Shown: positions 17,404-26,537, counted from the first letter of the stretch. The stretch: DNA of 64,000 nucleotides from Blautia hydrogenotrophica DSM 10507 (GCF_034356035.1 NZ_CP136423.1:496001-560000), one strand, 5' to 3'. Translations and numbers: made by a program. The notes: generated by a model not told the origin, from the letters alone.

Positions 17404-17661
17404 ATGAAACAGTTCAATTACACGATCACAGACGAACAGGGTATTCATGCTAGACCAGCAGGAATTCTGGTAAAGGAAGTAAAGAAATACGCATCTAAGA
17501 TTACGATTGAGGCCAATGGAAAATCTGCGGATGCAGGCAAGCTTTTGGCTATTATGGGCATGGGAATTAAGAAAGGAACCGAGATCACAGTCAGCGTGGA
17601 TGGAGCGGACGAAGTAGAAGCCGCACCAGCGATCGAGGCATTCTTCAAAGAGAATCTGTAA
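17404..17661 (+). CDS. HPr-like phosphocarrier lacking the regulatory serine
   Basis: An 85-residue HPr located 17 bp after treA. GIHARPAG has the catalytic His15 that accepts phosphate from enzyme I. Aligned without gaps to Bacillus HPr, position 46, the serine phosphorylated by HPr kinase, is lysine (SADAGKLLAIMGMGI). It can therefore feed PTS transport but should not act as Ser46-phosphorylated corepressor. It is co-transcribed with the trehalose genes and is probably a dedicated carrier, although it could also be the organism's main HPr. Confidence 0.85.
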   Translation: MKQFNYTITDEQGIHARPAGILVKEVKKYASKITIEANGKSADAGKLLAIMGMGIKKGTEITVSVDGADEVEAAPAIEAFFKENL

Positions 17662-17726
17662 AATGGTGTAGCAGGAAAGCTTATTCTGTGTTTACAGCAG
17701 ACAGAACTGTGTTTTATATAAGAGGG

Positions 17727-17766
17727 AGTTTCTAAAGCCAGCTTTAGAAGCTCCTTCTTTGTTATG
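17727..17766 (+). terminator. Terminator of the trehalose operon
   Basis: GGAGTTTCTAAAGC (17727-17740) pairs with GCTTTAGAAGCTCC (17743-17756), one wobble and a 2-base gap, followed by TTCTTTG. Confidence 0.75.
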
Positions 17767-17871
17767 AGAAGGACCTCGTTGCATGGATGTCCTGCGCCAT
17801 AAAGCGTCCTGATGTGGACCTGTCATAACAACGTATTTCATCGCTGAGAGATACTGCTGTGTGGAAAGGGC

Positions 17872-17919
17872 TTGACAAAAGTTTTTCAAAGAGTTAATAT
17901 AATTAACAATGTTAATTAT
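17872..17919 (+). promoter_or_regulatory. marR promoter with autoregulatory operator
   Basis: TTGACA (17872-17877) and TAATAT (17895-17900) are 17 bases apart. A 21-bp palindrome at 17899-17919 with perfect 10-base arms (ATAATTAACA) overlaps the -10 box and start site, the normal position for a MarR-type repressor site. Confidence 0.85.
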
Positions 17920-17931
17920 ATGGAGGAATAA

Positions 17932-18387
17932 ATGAGAAAAGAAGAGTGGATGGTGATGATTGAAAATATGCAGAAGCTGCATTATTTTTCCAGAAATATG
18001 CTGTTGCAAAATCAAAGATTGACTTTGCGAACCGCGGAGATGGAGTTGATGCTTTTGATATATTTGAAATTAGGGGAACTAACGCCACTAGATGTAAGCC
18101 AGATTATGGGAATGAGAAAGGAATCTGTGAGCAGAACTTTGAAATCTCTTTTGAGCAAAGGATATATAGAAAAAGTAAAATGTAAGGAAGATGAGAGAAA
18201 ATATTACCTTTATCTGACGGATTCGGGACAGGAAATTTTAAACAAAGATTATCAGACGATGTTAAGGCCAATTTATTATTTAAGAGAAAAAATGGGAGAG
18301 GAATTTGATTCTTTCATTGAAATGGTAATGGTGGCCAATCGCTTTTTACAGGAATTTGAAAGGAGTAATGAACGTGAAGTTTTATGA
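17932..18387 (+). CDS. MarR-family transcriptional regulator
   Basis: A 151-residue winged-helix regulator starting behind GGAGG. Core helices read LTPLDVSQIMGMRKESVSRTLKSLLSKGYIEKV, and the wing is KEDERKYYLYLTDSGQEI, the classic MarR DR-K-x-LTxxG pattern. It overlaps the FUSC-like gene by 20 bp, so it likely senses a compound handled by that membrane protein and represses both through the 17899-17919 palindrome. The ligand is unknown. Confidence 0.85.
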   Translation: MRKEEWMVMIENMQKLHYFSRNMLLQNQRLTLRTAEMELMLLIYLKLGELTPLDVSQIMGMRKESVSRTLKSLLSKGYIEKVKCKEDERKYYLYLTDSGQEILNKDYQTMLRPIYYLREKMGEEFDSFIEMVMVANRFLQEFERSNEREVL

Positions 18388-19432
18388 TACACTGCAGTTA
18401 GATCCAGCAGTGTTGAAAGCCGAGATTAAGAAAGCAGGTAGTGCTGGAGAAAAAATGCGGCTTGTAGGCGCCATGGCCGTAAGAGCGGTCTTACTCGTGG
18501 CTTTTGCAATTATTTTTATAACTAGTTTGACTGCTTTGTTTGGTGATGGAAACAGCAATTTTGCCGTGGTGATTTTTTGTATTTTTTTAAGTTGTAGGTT
18601 TGTAGATTTCCACTACTGCATTTCGGATTCGCTGAGAAATCTGGGCTTTATATTTTTTATCCTTCTGGTTGCTCCAATCTTAATACAGATGGTGAGTCCG
18701 TGGTTAGGTTTTTTAATCAATGTATTTTCATTGCTGTTGATCTTAGTGTTTTCCTGTGAGCGGCCGGAAATGGGGAACGGTGGTCTTTATTTGTTTGGCT
18801 ATATCTTTTTGTCTGGAACCATGGTTGACAGAGAAGAATTTATAGACAGGATTTGGATGGCCGTGCTGGGGTATGCCATGTGTGCTTTGGTTTTCTATTT
18901 TAAACATAGGAGTAGCCAACCGGAGAGAAGATTCAAACAGATTGTCAGAGAGTTTCACCTATCTGACCCAAAAAGACAGTGGCAGATTCAGGCAGCTTTG
19001 GGCGTCAGTCTACTTCTGTTAATCAGTATGGGGATGGGAGTAGAACGCTATATGTGGGTAGGACTAGCTGGGTCTTCAGTTCTTACTTTTTATAGAGGTG
19101 ACAGAAATCTCAGGGCCAAACAAAGGGTAGGCGGAGCGATTGCGGGTTCTTTGTTCTTTGCAGTACTCTATTGCATGATTCCTGAGTCTTATGTCCCCAT
19201 GTTGGGAATGGTAGCGGGATTATGTCTGGGCTTTTGTGGACAGTATCCAGGAAAAACGGTGTTTAATTGTCTTGGGGCACTCTCGACAGCAGTGGGAATA
19301 TATGGCTTGGGTGGTTCAATCTTGTTGAGAATTCTAAATAATATGGGTGGCGCGTTGTTGGCGTGGATATTTTTAAGACTGGGACAGAAGATCATGTCGC
19401 AGTGCTTTAGAGTGAAAACGGTCAGGGAGTGA
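18368..19432 (+). CDS. FUSC-like membrane protein
   Basis: A 354-residue protein starting at the ATG at 18368 behind AAAGGAG, inside the marR end. It has two blocks of about five hydrophobic helices (residues 35-185 and 205-345) separated by a basic cytoplasmic stretch (FKHRSSQPERRFKQIVREF), the duplicated layout of aromatic-acid-exporter/FUSC-type proteins. GVERYMWVGLAGSSVL starts the second block. A role in export of a toxic organic acid or amphiphile, induced through MarR, is plausible but not shown. Confidence 0.6.
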   Translation: MNVKFYDTLQLDPAVLKAEIKKAGSAGEKMRLVGAMAVRAVLLVAFAIIFITSLTALFGDGNSNFAVVIFCIFLSCRFVDFHYCISDSLRNLGFIFFILLVAPILIQMVSPWLGFLINVFSLLLILVFSCERPEMGNGGLYLFGYIFLSGTMVDREEFIDRIWMAVLGYAMCALVFYFKHRSSQPERRFKQIVREFHLSDPKRQWQIQAALGVSLLLLISMGMGVERYMWVGLAGSSVLTFYRGDRNLRAKQRVGGAIAGSLFFAVLYCMIPESYVPMLGMVAGLCLGFCGQYPGKTVFNCLGALSTAVGIYGLGGSILLRILNNMGGALLAWIFLRLGQKIMSQCFRVKTVRE

Positions 19433-19510
19433 GAACGCAAAGACGTATAAAATTCCAAGATTTGGTTCATAATGTGTTTATAAAAAATTCATTATGAAGG
19501 AGATCACATT

Positions 19511-20104
19511 ATGGCAGTGGATTTTAACGTTAGTGAGACAAAAGATAACCTTATGCGTGCGTTTGCAGGGGAGAGTCAGGCCAGAAACCGCTATACCTTT
19601 GGGGCCTCTCAGGCTAAAAAGCAAAATCAGGCGGCAATAGCTCAGATCTTTTTATATACGGCAGATCAGGAGAAAGAACATGCGGAGATTTTTTATAAAC
19701 ATTTGAAAGAGCTGTCTGGCCAGAATATCCAGGTAGATGGAAGCTATCCAGTGGACCTGACGGATGATTTGGCGGAGCTTCTGCGTATGGCTCAGCACAA
19801 TGAGTACGAGGAGCATGACGATGTCTATCAGAGATTTGGAGATAAGGCAAAGGAAGAAGGATTTATGAGAGTCGCGGACTCTTTTTATAAGATTGCTCAG
19901 ATCGAGAAGTCTCATGGAGATCGGTTCGGGAAATTTGCTCAGTGGCTGGAAGAGAACAAGCTTCACGTCTCTTCTGCGAAGAGAGGCTGGATTTGTTTGA
20001 ACTGCGGACATATTTATGAAGGAGAGAAAGCTCCCGAGGTGTGTCTGGTGTGCGAGCATGATCGAGGATATTTTATCCGCTTGGAGCTGTCGCCTTTCTG
20101 CTGA
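19511..20104 (+). CDS. rbr: Rubrerythrin
   Basis: A 197-residue peroxide-detoxifying protein. The ferritin-like diiron domain has AGESQARNRYTFGASQAKK and TADQEKEHAEIFYKHL, with second-half glutamates in HNEYEEHDDVYQ and AQIEKSHGDRF. The C-terminal rubredoxin domain has CLNCGHIYEGEKAPEVCLVC with the four iron ligands. It reduces hydrogen peroxide with electrons from rubredoxin or NADH-rubredoxin reductase. It stands alone with AAGGAGATCAC before the start. Confidence 0.93.
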   Translation: MAVDFNVSETKDNLMRAFAGESQARNRYTFGASQAKKQNQAAIAQIFLYTADQEKEHAEIFYKHLKELSGQNIQVDGSYPVDLTDDLAELLRMAQHNEYEEHDDVYQRFGDKAKEEGFMRVADSFYKIAQIEKSHGDRFGKFAQWLEENKLHVSSAKRGWICLNCGHIYEGEKAPEVCLVCEHDRGYFIRLELSPFC

Positions 20105-20141
20105 TTATCTGAGTATGTATTTTTTAAGATGAGAGAGACTA

Positions 20142-20183
20142 AGAGGGTATCCTTCAAGCTGCGGGCTTTGAAGGATACCCTCT
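20142..20183. terminator. Bidirectional hairpin between rubrerythrin and trpS
   Basis: A perfect 16-bp stem, AGAGGGTATCCTTCAA (20142-20157) with 20168-20183. The T-runs on both sides are modest, but it lies between two converging genes. Confidence 0.8.
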
Positions 20184-20189
20184 GTCTAG

Positions 20190-21236
20190 TTACTTTCCAA
20201 AATAATCGATCTGCATTGCGTGTCTTACTCTGCGCAGAGTCTCGGCCGCGACTTCTTCAGCTTTTTCGCTTCCTTTCTGAAGGAGTTCCATGATGTATGG
20301 AATATCTTTTGCAAATTCTTCGCGTCTGGTACGGATTGGCTCCAGAGTTTCCTGAAGCACATTGTTCAAAAATTTCTTTACCTTCACATCACCGAGTCCG
20401 CCGCGCTCGTAATGTGCCTTGAGTTCTGCCAGGTTCGCGTATTCTGGCAGATACCTCTCAAAATGCTCATCTTTGCAGAAAGCATCCAGATATAAAAAGA
20501 CTGGGTTATCCGTGGTGTTTCCAGGGTCTGACACTTTTAGATGATTAGGGTCTGTGTACATTCCCATGATCTTTGTGCGGATTTCGTCAGGCTGGTCTGC
20601 CAGATAGATACAGTTACCCAGGGATTTACTCATTTTTGCTTTACCGTCGGTTCCCGGCAGCCGCAGGCTGGCAGCGTTGGAAGGAAGTACGGCTTTCGGT
20701 TCCACGAGAGTCTCACCGTACAGATTGTTGAAGCTGCGAACGATCTCTCTAGTCTGTTCAATCATTGGGAGCTGGTCTTCTCCTACCGGAACAGTGTCAG
20801 CGAGAAAGGCGGTGATGTCAGATGCCTGGCTGACTGGATAAGTTAGAAAACCCATGGGGAGACTTTTCTCGAAGTTTTTCTGTTTGATCTCCGCTTTCAC
20901 AGTGGGATTTCTTTCCAGTCGGGATAAGGTTACAAGGTTCATGTAGTAGAATGTCAGCTCTGTCAGCTGAGGGATTTGAGACTGGATAAATATTGTAGTT
21001 TTTGCGGGATCCAGCCCACAGGCCAAGTAATCCAAGGCCACTTCCGTGATGTTTGCGCGGACCTTAGACGGGTCGTCAAAGTTATCGGTCAATGCCTGAG
21101 CGTCAGCAATCATAATAAAAACTTTGTCGAACTCTCCGCTGTTTTGCAGCTCTACTCTTCCGCGCAGAGAGCCTACATAGTGGCCAACATGAAGCCGGCC
21201 GGTCGGTCTATCCCCTGTTAGAATAACTTTTCCCAA
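20190..21236 (-). CDS. trpS: Tryptophanyl-tRNA synthetase
   Basis: A 348-residue class I synthetase joining tryptophan to its t[16 protein letters not shown] is the HIGH motif region and [10 protein letters not shown] is the KMSKS loop. I place the start at the TTG at 21236 because AAGGAGG stands 8 bases before it and homology begins at [12 protein letters not shown]. An upstream ATG at 21269 would include the ribosome-binding site itself. Expression is controlled by the T-box leader directly upstream. Confidence 0.93.
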   Translation of the reverse strand: MGKVILTGDRPTGRLHVGHYVGSLRGRVELQNSGEFDKVFIMIADAQALTDNFDDPSKVRANITEVALDYLACGLDPAKTTIFIQSQIPQLTELTFYYMNLVTLSRLERNPTVKAEIKQKNFEKSLPMGFLTYPVSQASDITAFLADTVPVGEDQLPMIEQTREIVRSFNNLYGETLVEPKAVLPSNAASLRLPGTDGKAKMSKSLGNCIYLADQPDEIRTKIMGMYTDPNHLKVSDPGNTTDNPVFLYLDAFCKDEHFERYLPEYANLAELKAHYERGGLGDVKVKKFLNNVLQETLEPIRTRREEFAKDIPYIMELLQKGSEKAEEVAAETLRRVRHAMQIDYFGK

Positions 21237-21290
21237 TGTTTCTACCTCCTTAGCATATTCGTGTGACAAGGTCTTTCCTATAACAAAATA

Positions 21291-21533
21291 AAGCCCTTGA
21301 TTTTTTGATCAAGGGCGTAAAGTACGCGGTGCCACCTTGTTTAGTCATTTCTGACCCTCTGTGGATATGGAAATATCCTGCGCGAATTACGGTGCGCGGC
21401 CGTCGGCATATTTGGTGCCGCCCTCAGCAGTCCATATTACCCGGCTGACACTGCGTAGCTCACACCTACCTACGCTCGCTGAGAGTACATCTCCGTCTTT
21501 TTTCTGCCTCATTGGTTTGCCATAACTGATCTC
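21291..21533 (-). promoter_or_regulatory. Tryptophan T-box leader riboswitch
   Basis: Read on the minus strand, the conserved T-box AAGGTGGCACCGCGT is at about 21339-21325. The terminator follows: GCCCTTGATC with its TCAAGGGC partner, then TTTATTTTG (about 21315-21285). In stem I a TGG triplet followed by A (21434-21432) is the likely specifier codon for tryptophan. Uncharged tRNA-Trp should pair with both sites and prevent termination, raising trpS expression. Confidence 0.93.
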
Positions 21534-21561
21534 ATTATAACAATTCAGGCATTTTTGTCAA
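21534..21561 (-). promoter_or_regulatory. trpS promoter
   Basis: Minus strand TTGACA (21561-21556) and TATAAT (21539-21534) with a 16-base spacer, just ahead of the T-box leader. Confidence 0.85.
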
Positions 21562-21656
21562 GGGAGATGAGGAAAATACTGCTGTTCAGTGATAAGTGTA
21601 GTTGAGGTGTATGAGCTGCGGGATGGACAGATGAGAAAGAAAAGGTGAAAAATGTA

Positions 21657-21704
21657 TTGACGAAGATACTGATAGTATGTATAATGAACATACCGTTAGT
21701 ATGT
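21657..21704 (+). promoter_or_regulatory. tetR promoter and operator
   Basis: TTGACG (21657-21662) and TATAAT (21680-21685), 17-base spacer. An inverted repeat ACATAC-N5-GTATGT (21688-21704) covers the start site. Its core resembles the palindrome before the ABC gene at 22439-22455, suggesting one repressor for both. Confidence 0.8.
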
Positions 21705-21715
21705 AGGAGAAAATT

Positions 21716-22369
21716 ATGGCGAGAAATAAATATCCAGAGGAGACGCGAAAGCGGATAGTCGACACCGCTGCCCGTCTGTTCATGGAAAAAGGGTACGATC
21801 ACACATCCATACAGGATATTATTGATAATTTGGGGGGGCTGACCAAAGGCGCCATTTATCACCATTTTAAATCTAAAGAAGAGATTATGGGAGCAGTATC
21901 TGACATGATTTATTCTGCTGCTACAGGAGAGATGGAGAAGGTCCGCCGTCGTAAAGATTTAAATGGGAAAGAGAAGTTAAGAGAGCTGTTTCGCATTTCT
22001 GTGTTTAATCCGGCACAGAAAGAGATGTTCGAGTCAGCTCCAGATATGATGAAAAGTCCTCAGCTTCTGCAGCTCTACATGAAGGAATTGATGGAGGAAG
22101 TGTCCACAATGACGTATGAGATCCTAAAAGAAGGGGTAGAAGATGGGTCCATTCAGACAGAATATCCGAAAGAATTGGCAGAAGTATTAATCTTGACGGG
22201 AAATATATGGCTGAATCCGATGATCTATCACTGTGGGCCGGCAGAGATGGCGAAGAGAATGAAGTTTTATCAATATATGTTGAGAAAGTTTGGGTTGGAT
22301 GTGATCGAAGACCAGGCAGTGGAGATATTTGCGGAGTATGCGAGAATTTATAAGAGCCGATCTGAATAA
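21716..22369 (+). CDS. TetR-family transcriptional regulator
   Basis: A 217-residue regulator. The N-terminal helix-turn-helix reads YPEETRKRIVDTAARLFMEKG, TSIQDIIDNLGGLTKGAIYHHFKSKEEI, typical TetR. The C-terminal ligand domain is not specific. It precedes an ABC-2 exporter and an MFS pump, and matching palindromes stand before it and before the exporter, so it probably represses both until a drug-like compound binds. Confidence 0.88.
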   Translation: MARNKYPEETRKRIVDTAARLFMEKGYDHTSIQDIIDNLGGLTKGAIYHHFKSKEEIMGAVSDMIYSAATGEMEKVRRRKDLNGKEKLRELFRISVFNPAQKEMFESAPDMMKSPQLLQLYMKELMEEVSTMTYEILKEGVEDGSIQTEYPKELAEVLILTGNIWLNPMIYHCGPAEMAKRMKFYQYMLRKFGLDVIEDQAVEIFAEYARIYKSRSE

Positions 22370-22373
22370 TATA

Positions 22374-22430
22374 GGTTTTCCATGCCCTGAGTTGGCGAGG
22401 GTGTGGAAAATCGCTCAATTATTTTTTTTG
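22374..22430 (+). terminator. Probable tetR terminator
   Basis: GGTTTTCCA pairs with TGGAAAATC (about 22374-22412) around an inner CCCT/AGGG stem, followed downstream by an 8-base T-run at 22422-22429. Confidence 0.6.
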
Positions 22431-22458
22431 ACAAATACATACCAACGGTTGGTATTAA
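22428..22458 (+). promoter_or_regulatory. Exporter promoter with 17-bp palindromic operator
   Basis: TTGACA at 22428-22433 with a weak TATTAA at 22453-22458 and a long 19-base spacer. The spacer holds ATACCAAC-G-GTTGGTAT (22439-22455), a perfect palindrome, the likely TetR site. Confidence 0.75.
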
Positions 22459-22469
22459 AGGAGGAAAAG

Positions 22470-23180
22470 ATGAAAGTAGATGTAAAAAAAGTTACAAAAG
22501 GATATGGAAATCTACCAATTCTTCAAGACTGTTCTTTTAAGCTTCAAGAGGGAAAAATTTATGCGTTGGTGGGAGTCAATGGCGCAGGAAAGAGCACTTT
22601 GATGAAGCTTATCGCAGGATTTTTGGAACCCGAGGACGGAGAAATATTGATAAGCGGTAGGAATGTCTGGGAGAATCGAGAAGGGATACAAAGAGACTTG
22701 GGTAGTATGATTGAAGTCCCTGTCTTTTACGAATCTTTATCTGCCAGAGAAAATCTGGCTCTTCATCTGGCTTATATGGGAGCAGAAGGGAAGATTGACT
22801 CTATACTTAGAGAAGTGGGATTAGGAGCGGTAGGAGAGAAGCCTGTGATGGCGTTTTCCGTCGGAATGAGACAACGTCTGGCCATCGCTAGAGCGATGAT
22901 ACATAGGCCGGAGCTATTGATTTTAGATGAACCCTTAAATGGGATGGATCCTTTAGGCTCTGAGAAAATGAAAGGATTTTTGAGGAGTCAGGCGGATAAA
23001 GGAACGACAATTTTGATTTCTAGTCATATTTTGCAGGATGTGTATTCTCTGGCTGATGAGGTGGGAGTTTTGACCAGGGGAAAAGTGGAAAAAGAATTCT
23101 ATATGGAGGAGTACAATGAGAAAAATCTGTTGGTTTTCGAGAAAGAAGTATTACATTGGATGAGAGGTGGAGTGTCATGA
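22470..23180 (+). CDS. ABC exporter ATP-binding protein (BcrA-like)
   Basis: A 236-residue cassette; start at 22470 behind AAAGGAGG. Walker A is GVNGAGKST, the signature FSVGMRQRLAIARAM replaces the canonical LSGGQ, Walker B is LLILDEPLNGMDP and the switch histidine is in ISSHIL. The one-domain size and the paired six-helix permease point to an ABC-2 type drug or peptide exporter such as bacitracin-type BcrA. It overlaps the permease by ATGA. Confidence 0.85.
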   Translation: MKVDVKKVTKGYGNLPILQDCSFKLQEGKIYALVGVNGAGKSTLMKLIAGFLEPEDGEILISGRNVWENREGIQRDLGSMIEVPVFYESLSARENLALHLAYMGAEGKIDSILREVGLGAVGEKPVMAFSVGMRQRLAIARAMIHRPELLILDEPLNGMDPLGSEKMKGFLRSQADKGTTILISSHILQDVYSLADEVGVLTRGKVEKEFYMEEYNEKNLLVFEKEVLHWMRGGVS

Positions 23181-23884
23181 GATATTTGAGACTAGAATGG
23201 AAAAAACTTCCTATAAAATTCTATCTTTGTGTTGCAGCGGGACTGTTTGTTTTTAGCTTGTTCATTGGGTTGCTATTTTTATTCCTGCCAGCGGCTGAAA
23301 TGGATAGTGAAGATGTTGTGTTTTCCACTAGTTGGGGAGGCTTGATCGTGATGGTATCTAGTATTTCAATGTTTGAGTTTTCGGTTATGGGGGCAGTCGT
23401 CCATGGAAAAGGAGTGCTAGATGAGTATATGGGAAGGAAAGTGCTGTTATTGTTTTCATATCCAGTGAGGAGAGAGGTACTGTTTTGGGTAAAGATAGCG
23501 GTTTCTGGCGGGTTTACCGCAGCTATAACTGTGGCTGCGAATCTGGTGGCTGTGCTGACGGTGGGATTGGTATCTGACATAGGCTTGGTTATGCCGGAAT
23601 TTTTTGGGATATTTGAGATTATACAGGGAATTCTTTATAGTCTGTTCGTTGCTGTGGGTGTTGAGGCGATCAGTTTAATTAGCCTGTGGTTTGGATTTTT
23701 ACGGCAGTCTTTGACAGCAGGAATCATCGCGGCACTAATTTTGGCAATATTGATTACCCAGGTATTTGCGATGAATCTGGTGTGGAATATGGGAATGCTG
23801 CTGCTTATTGCTATTGTGGTTGTTTTTGGCGCAGGAAGTTTTTGCAGCTTGGAGAGAAAGATAAGAAATATGGAGGTGGTTTAA
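23177..23884 (+). CDS. ABC-2 type exporter permease
   Basis: A 235-residue protein with about six hydrophobic segments (residues 13-40, 55-75, 100-130, 140-165, 175-200, 205-225) starting in the stop of the ATPase gene. MRYLRLEWKKLPIKFYL is the usual cytoplasmic N-terminal helix of BcrB-like permeases. It should pair with the preceding ATPase. The next gene begins on the very next base in the same frame. Confidence 0.75.
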   Translation: MRYLRLEWKKLPIKFYLCVAAGLFVFSLFIGLLFLFLPAAEMDSEDVVFSTSWGGLIVMVSSISMFEFSVMGAVVHGKGVLDEYMGRKVLLLFSYPVRREVLFWVKIAVSGGFTAAITVAANLVAVLTVGLVSDIGLVMPEFFGIFEIIQGILYSLFVAVGVEAISLISLWFGFLRQSLTAGIIAALILAILITQVFAMNLVWNMGMLLLIAIVVVFGAGSFCSLERKIRNMEVV

Positions 23885-25126
23885 ATAGAAACTAGAAAAG
23901 GCTTTTCAAGAGATTTCTGGCTGGTAGTCGTTGGTCAGATTATTTCCCTATTTGGCAATTCGGTTGTCAGGTTTGCGCTTCCGCTTCACCTTTTGACTGT
24001 GACAGGTTCAGCGGCAGTTTTGGGGCTTGTGACAGGGTTTGCGTTTGTTCCAATGGTGATTATGTCGCCCATCGGCGGATTGATCGCAGACCGTGTGAAT
24101 AAGAGAAATATTATGGTATCTTTGGATTTTTTGACTTCAGGGTTGACTGTTCTATTTTTGATTTTGTATCAGAGAGTAAATTTGACGGGAATTATATCCG
24201 TAATGTTGTTTTTATTGTATGGTATTTCTGGGACTTATCAGCCATCGGTACAGTCTAGTATTCCAGTTTTGGTGGAGAAGGAAAGGGTGATGCCTGCGAA
24301 TGCCATTATCAACATGATATCATCTTTGTCTGGACTGCTGGGCCCAGCTCTGGGCGGAGTGGCCTACAGTGTCTGGGGAATTTATCCGATTTTGACAGGG
24401 GCAGCCGTATGCTTCTTCGCCTCGGCAGTCATGGAGATTTTTATTAAGATGCCAGTCTCCTGTAGACCCAGGCAAGAGTCTATATGGAAGGAATGCAGGG
24501 CTGATTTGTCAAAGAGCATTATCTATATAACAAAAAAGAGAGCAGCGATAGGAAAACTTACGATTTGCTGTGCAGGAGTGAATCTGGTTTTATCGGCTTT
24601 GATGATTATTGGCCTTCCGGTCGTAGTGGTTCAGGCATTGGATTTTGCCCCAAAGGAGGCATCTAGATTGTATGGTTGTCTTCAAGCTTTGATTGCTGTA
24701 GGCGGGCTGTCTGGCGGTATGAGTGCGGGGGTGTTCAGTAAAAAATTGGCAATAGAGAAGAGCTGGAAACTGTTGGCGGTAGCTGCAATACTTTTGATGC
24801 CAATGGGAGCAGTGCTGGCTTTGGATGTACCTTCTTTGGCAGCCTATGGAGTCTTGGCTGTGACAGGGATGCTCATTATGGCTACGACTTCGGTCTATAC
24901 AATTCAAGTTATGTCTTATATTCAGGTGAGCGTGCCGGCAGATATGGTTGGAAAGGTGATTGCGTGGATTATAGCACTTACTACCTGTGCGTTGCCCGTG
25001 GGGCAGGTCGTGTATGGGATACTTTTTGAACAGTTAGCTGAGGCACTAGCAGTGATCTTTTTGGCGGCAGCTTTGCTGACGCTGGGGATTGTCTGGCAAA
25101 GCAGAAGAGTCGTGTCACATCTGTGA
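23885..25126 (+). CDS. MFS efflux transporter with an apparent AUA start
   Basis: A 413-residue, 12-helix major facilitator of the drug:proton DHA3 (MefA-like) type: DFWLVVVGQIISLFGNSVVRFALP at the start and GGLIADRVNKRN in the 2-3 loop. The normal N-terminal helix is complete only if translation starts at ATA (23885), immediately after the permease TAA in the same frame, with GGAGGT 7 bases before it. The next usable start, TTG at 23993, would delete the first helix. An ATG-to-ATA change or a true AUA start are the two readings. Confidence 0.72.
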   Translation: METRKGFSRDFWLVVVGQIISLFGNSVVRFALPLHLLTVTGSAAVLGLVTGFAFVPMVIMSPIGGLIADRVNKRNIMVSLDFLTSGLTVLFLILYQRVNLTGIISVMLFLLYGISGTYQPSVQSSIPVLVEKERVMPANAIINMISSLSGLLGPALGGVAYSVWGIYPILTGAAVCFFASAVMEIFIKMPVSCRPRQESIWKECRADLSKSIIYITKKRAAIGKLTICCAGVNLVLSALMIIGLPVVVVQALDFAPKEASRLYGCLQALIAVGGLSGGMSAGVFSKKLAIEKSWKLLAVAAILLMPMGAVLALDVPSLAAYGVLAVTGMLIMATTSVYTIQVMSYIQVSVPADMVGKVIAWIIALTTCALPVGQVVYGILFEQLAEALAVIFLAAALLTLGIVWQSRRVVSHL

Positions 25127-25265
25127 GTGTTGTTATGGGAAGGTTAGGCTGGACTTGTTTTTGGGGTTCTGGTAATATGGAAGTCAAACATAAAATAAGG
25201 TATTTTAAGAGTTCGTTTTAGGGCAGAAGCCGAAAAAGAGATGGCGGTCTGCACAGGGGGAGACA

Positions 25266-26444
25266 ATGACAGATTTTTTAGTCAGACATTTTATCAGAGA
25301 TTATCAGTCTGTGGAAAAGGCAGCAGTCAGGACTGCTTACGGTATATTTGCCAGTGTCGTGGGTATTATCTGCAATACTTTTTTATTCCTTGTGAAATTT
25401 CTGCTGGGAATTTTCTTAAACAGTGTATCGGTGACTGCGGATGCATTTAACAATCTTTCAGATGCAGCGTCATCCATCATCAGTTTTGTGGGAGTAAAGA
25501 TGGCGGGTAAGCCAGCAGATAAGGAGCACCCATTCGGCCACGGCCGTCTGGAATACATTGCGGCTTTGGTGGTGTCGTTTCTGGTTTTGGAGGTAGGGCT
25601 TACCTTTTTAAAAGATTCCATTGGAAAGATACGAAATCCAGAGGCGTTGAATTTTCAGATACTATCCGTCTGCATTTTGACGCTGTCTATTGCAGTGAAG
25701 CTGTGGCTGGGGATTTTCAACCGAAAGCTGGGCAGAAAGATTGACTCCAAAGTTATGATGGCAGTATTTACAGATTCTATGGGAGATGTAGTTACGACAA
25801 GCGCTACCATTGTGTCGCTAATTTTTTTCGGTGTCACAGGAATTAACATAGATGGCTTTGTGGGAGTCTGTGTGGCTTTAGTAGTACTTTGGGCAGGTGT
25901 CGGCATCGCCAAAGATACGCTGGAACCTCTGATTGGCGAGGCGATTGACCCCAAAACCTGTAAAAAAGTAAAAGATTTTGTGGAAGCGTATGAAGGGATC
26001 GAGGGAACCCATGATCTAATCATCCACAACTATGGACCGAATCAGAGCATGGCGTCTATCCATGCAGAAGTGCCAAATGACGCTGGGATTGAGCAGGCTC
26101 ATGAGCTGATTGATCGGATTGAGAGGGATGCGGCCGAGAAGTTGGGAATGCTTTTGGTAATTCATATGGACCCTATAGAGATGAAGAATGCGCAGGTTCT
26201 GAGGATAAGGGCTCAGGCAGAAGAGATTTTGTGTCAGATCGACGAGAAATGCAGTATTCATGATTTTCGGGTGGTGAATGGAAGCGGACAGATTAACTTG
26301 ATCTTCGATATGGTAGTTCCTTTTGAGTACAAGGAGGATAAGAAAGCGGAGCTGGTCAGAACATTTAATGAAAAAATAAGGGAAGTGGACCAGCGCTACC
26401 TGTGTGTGATTACGGTGGAACATAGTTATATACAGGAGGAGTGA
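25266..26444 (+). CDS. Cation diffusion facilitator (CDF) divalent metal exporter
   Basis: A 392-residue metal/proton antiporter. The membrane half has about six helices with the metal site DAFNNLSDAASS in helix 2 and HPFGHGRLEY in the following loop; FTDSMGDVVTT in helix 5 supplies the second pair of ligands. A cytoplasmic domain of about 190 residues follows, longer than in the basic family and apparently containing two stretches. Zinc, manganese or iron are all possible substrates. It is monocistronic. Confidence 0.85.
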   Translation: MTDFLVRHFIRDYQSVEKAAVRTAYGIFASVVGIICNTFLFLVKFLLGIFLNSVSVTADAFNNLSDAASSIISFVGVKMAGKPADKEHPFGHGRLEYIAALVVSFLVLEVGLTFLKDSIGKIRNPEALNFQILSVCILTLSIAVKLWLGIFNRKLGRKIDSKVMMAVFTDSMGDVVTTSATIVSLIFFGVTGINIDGFVGVCVALVVLWAGVGIAKDTLEPLIGEAIDPKTCKKVKDFVEAYEGIEGTHDLIIHNYGPNQSMASIHAEVPNDAGIEQAHELIDRIERDAAEKLGMLLVIHMDPIEMKNAQVLRIRAQAEEILCQIDEKCSIHDFRVVNGSGQINLIFDMVVPFEYKEDKKAELVRTFNEKIREVDQRYLCVITVEHSYIQEE

Positions 26445-26494
26445 AGGGGATTGTCGTGCTTTTGGCGATTTCAGTAAGTTTTAGTTTTGGAGCG

Positions 26495-26526
26495 GGCGTG
26501 CAGTGGAAGACTGCACGCCTTGTTTG
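26495..26526 (+). terminator. Terminator after the CDF gene
   Basis: GGCGTGCAG (26495-26503) pairs with CTGCACGCC (26511-26519), followed by TTGTTTG. Confidence 0.75.
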
Positions 26527-26537
26527 ATGTGTTTGTA

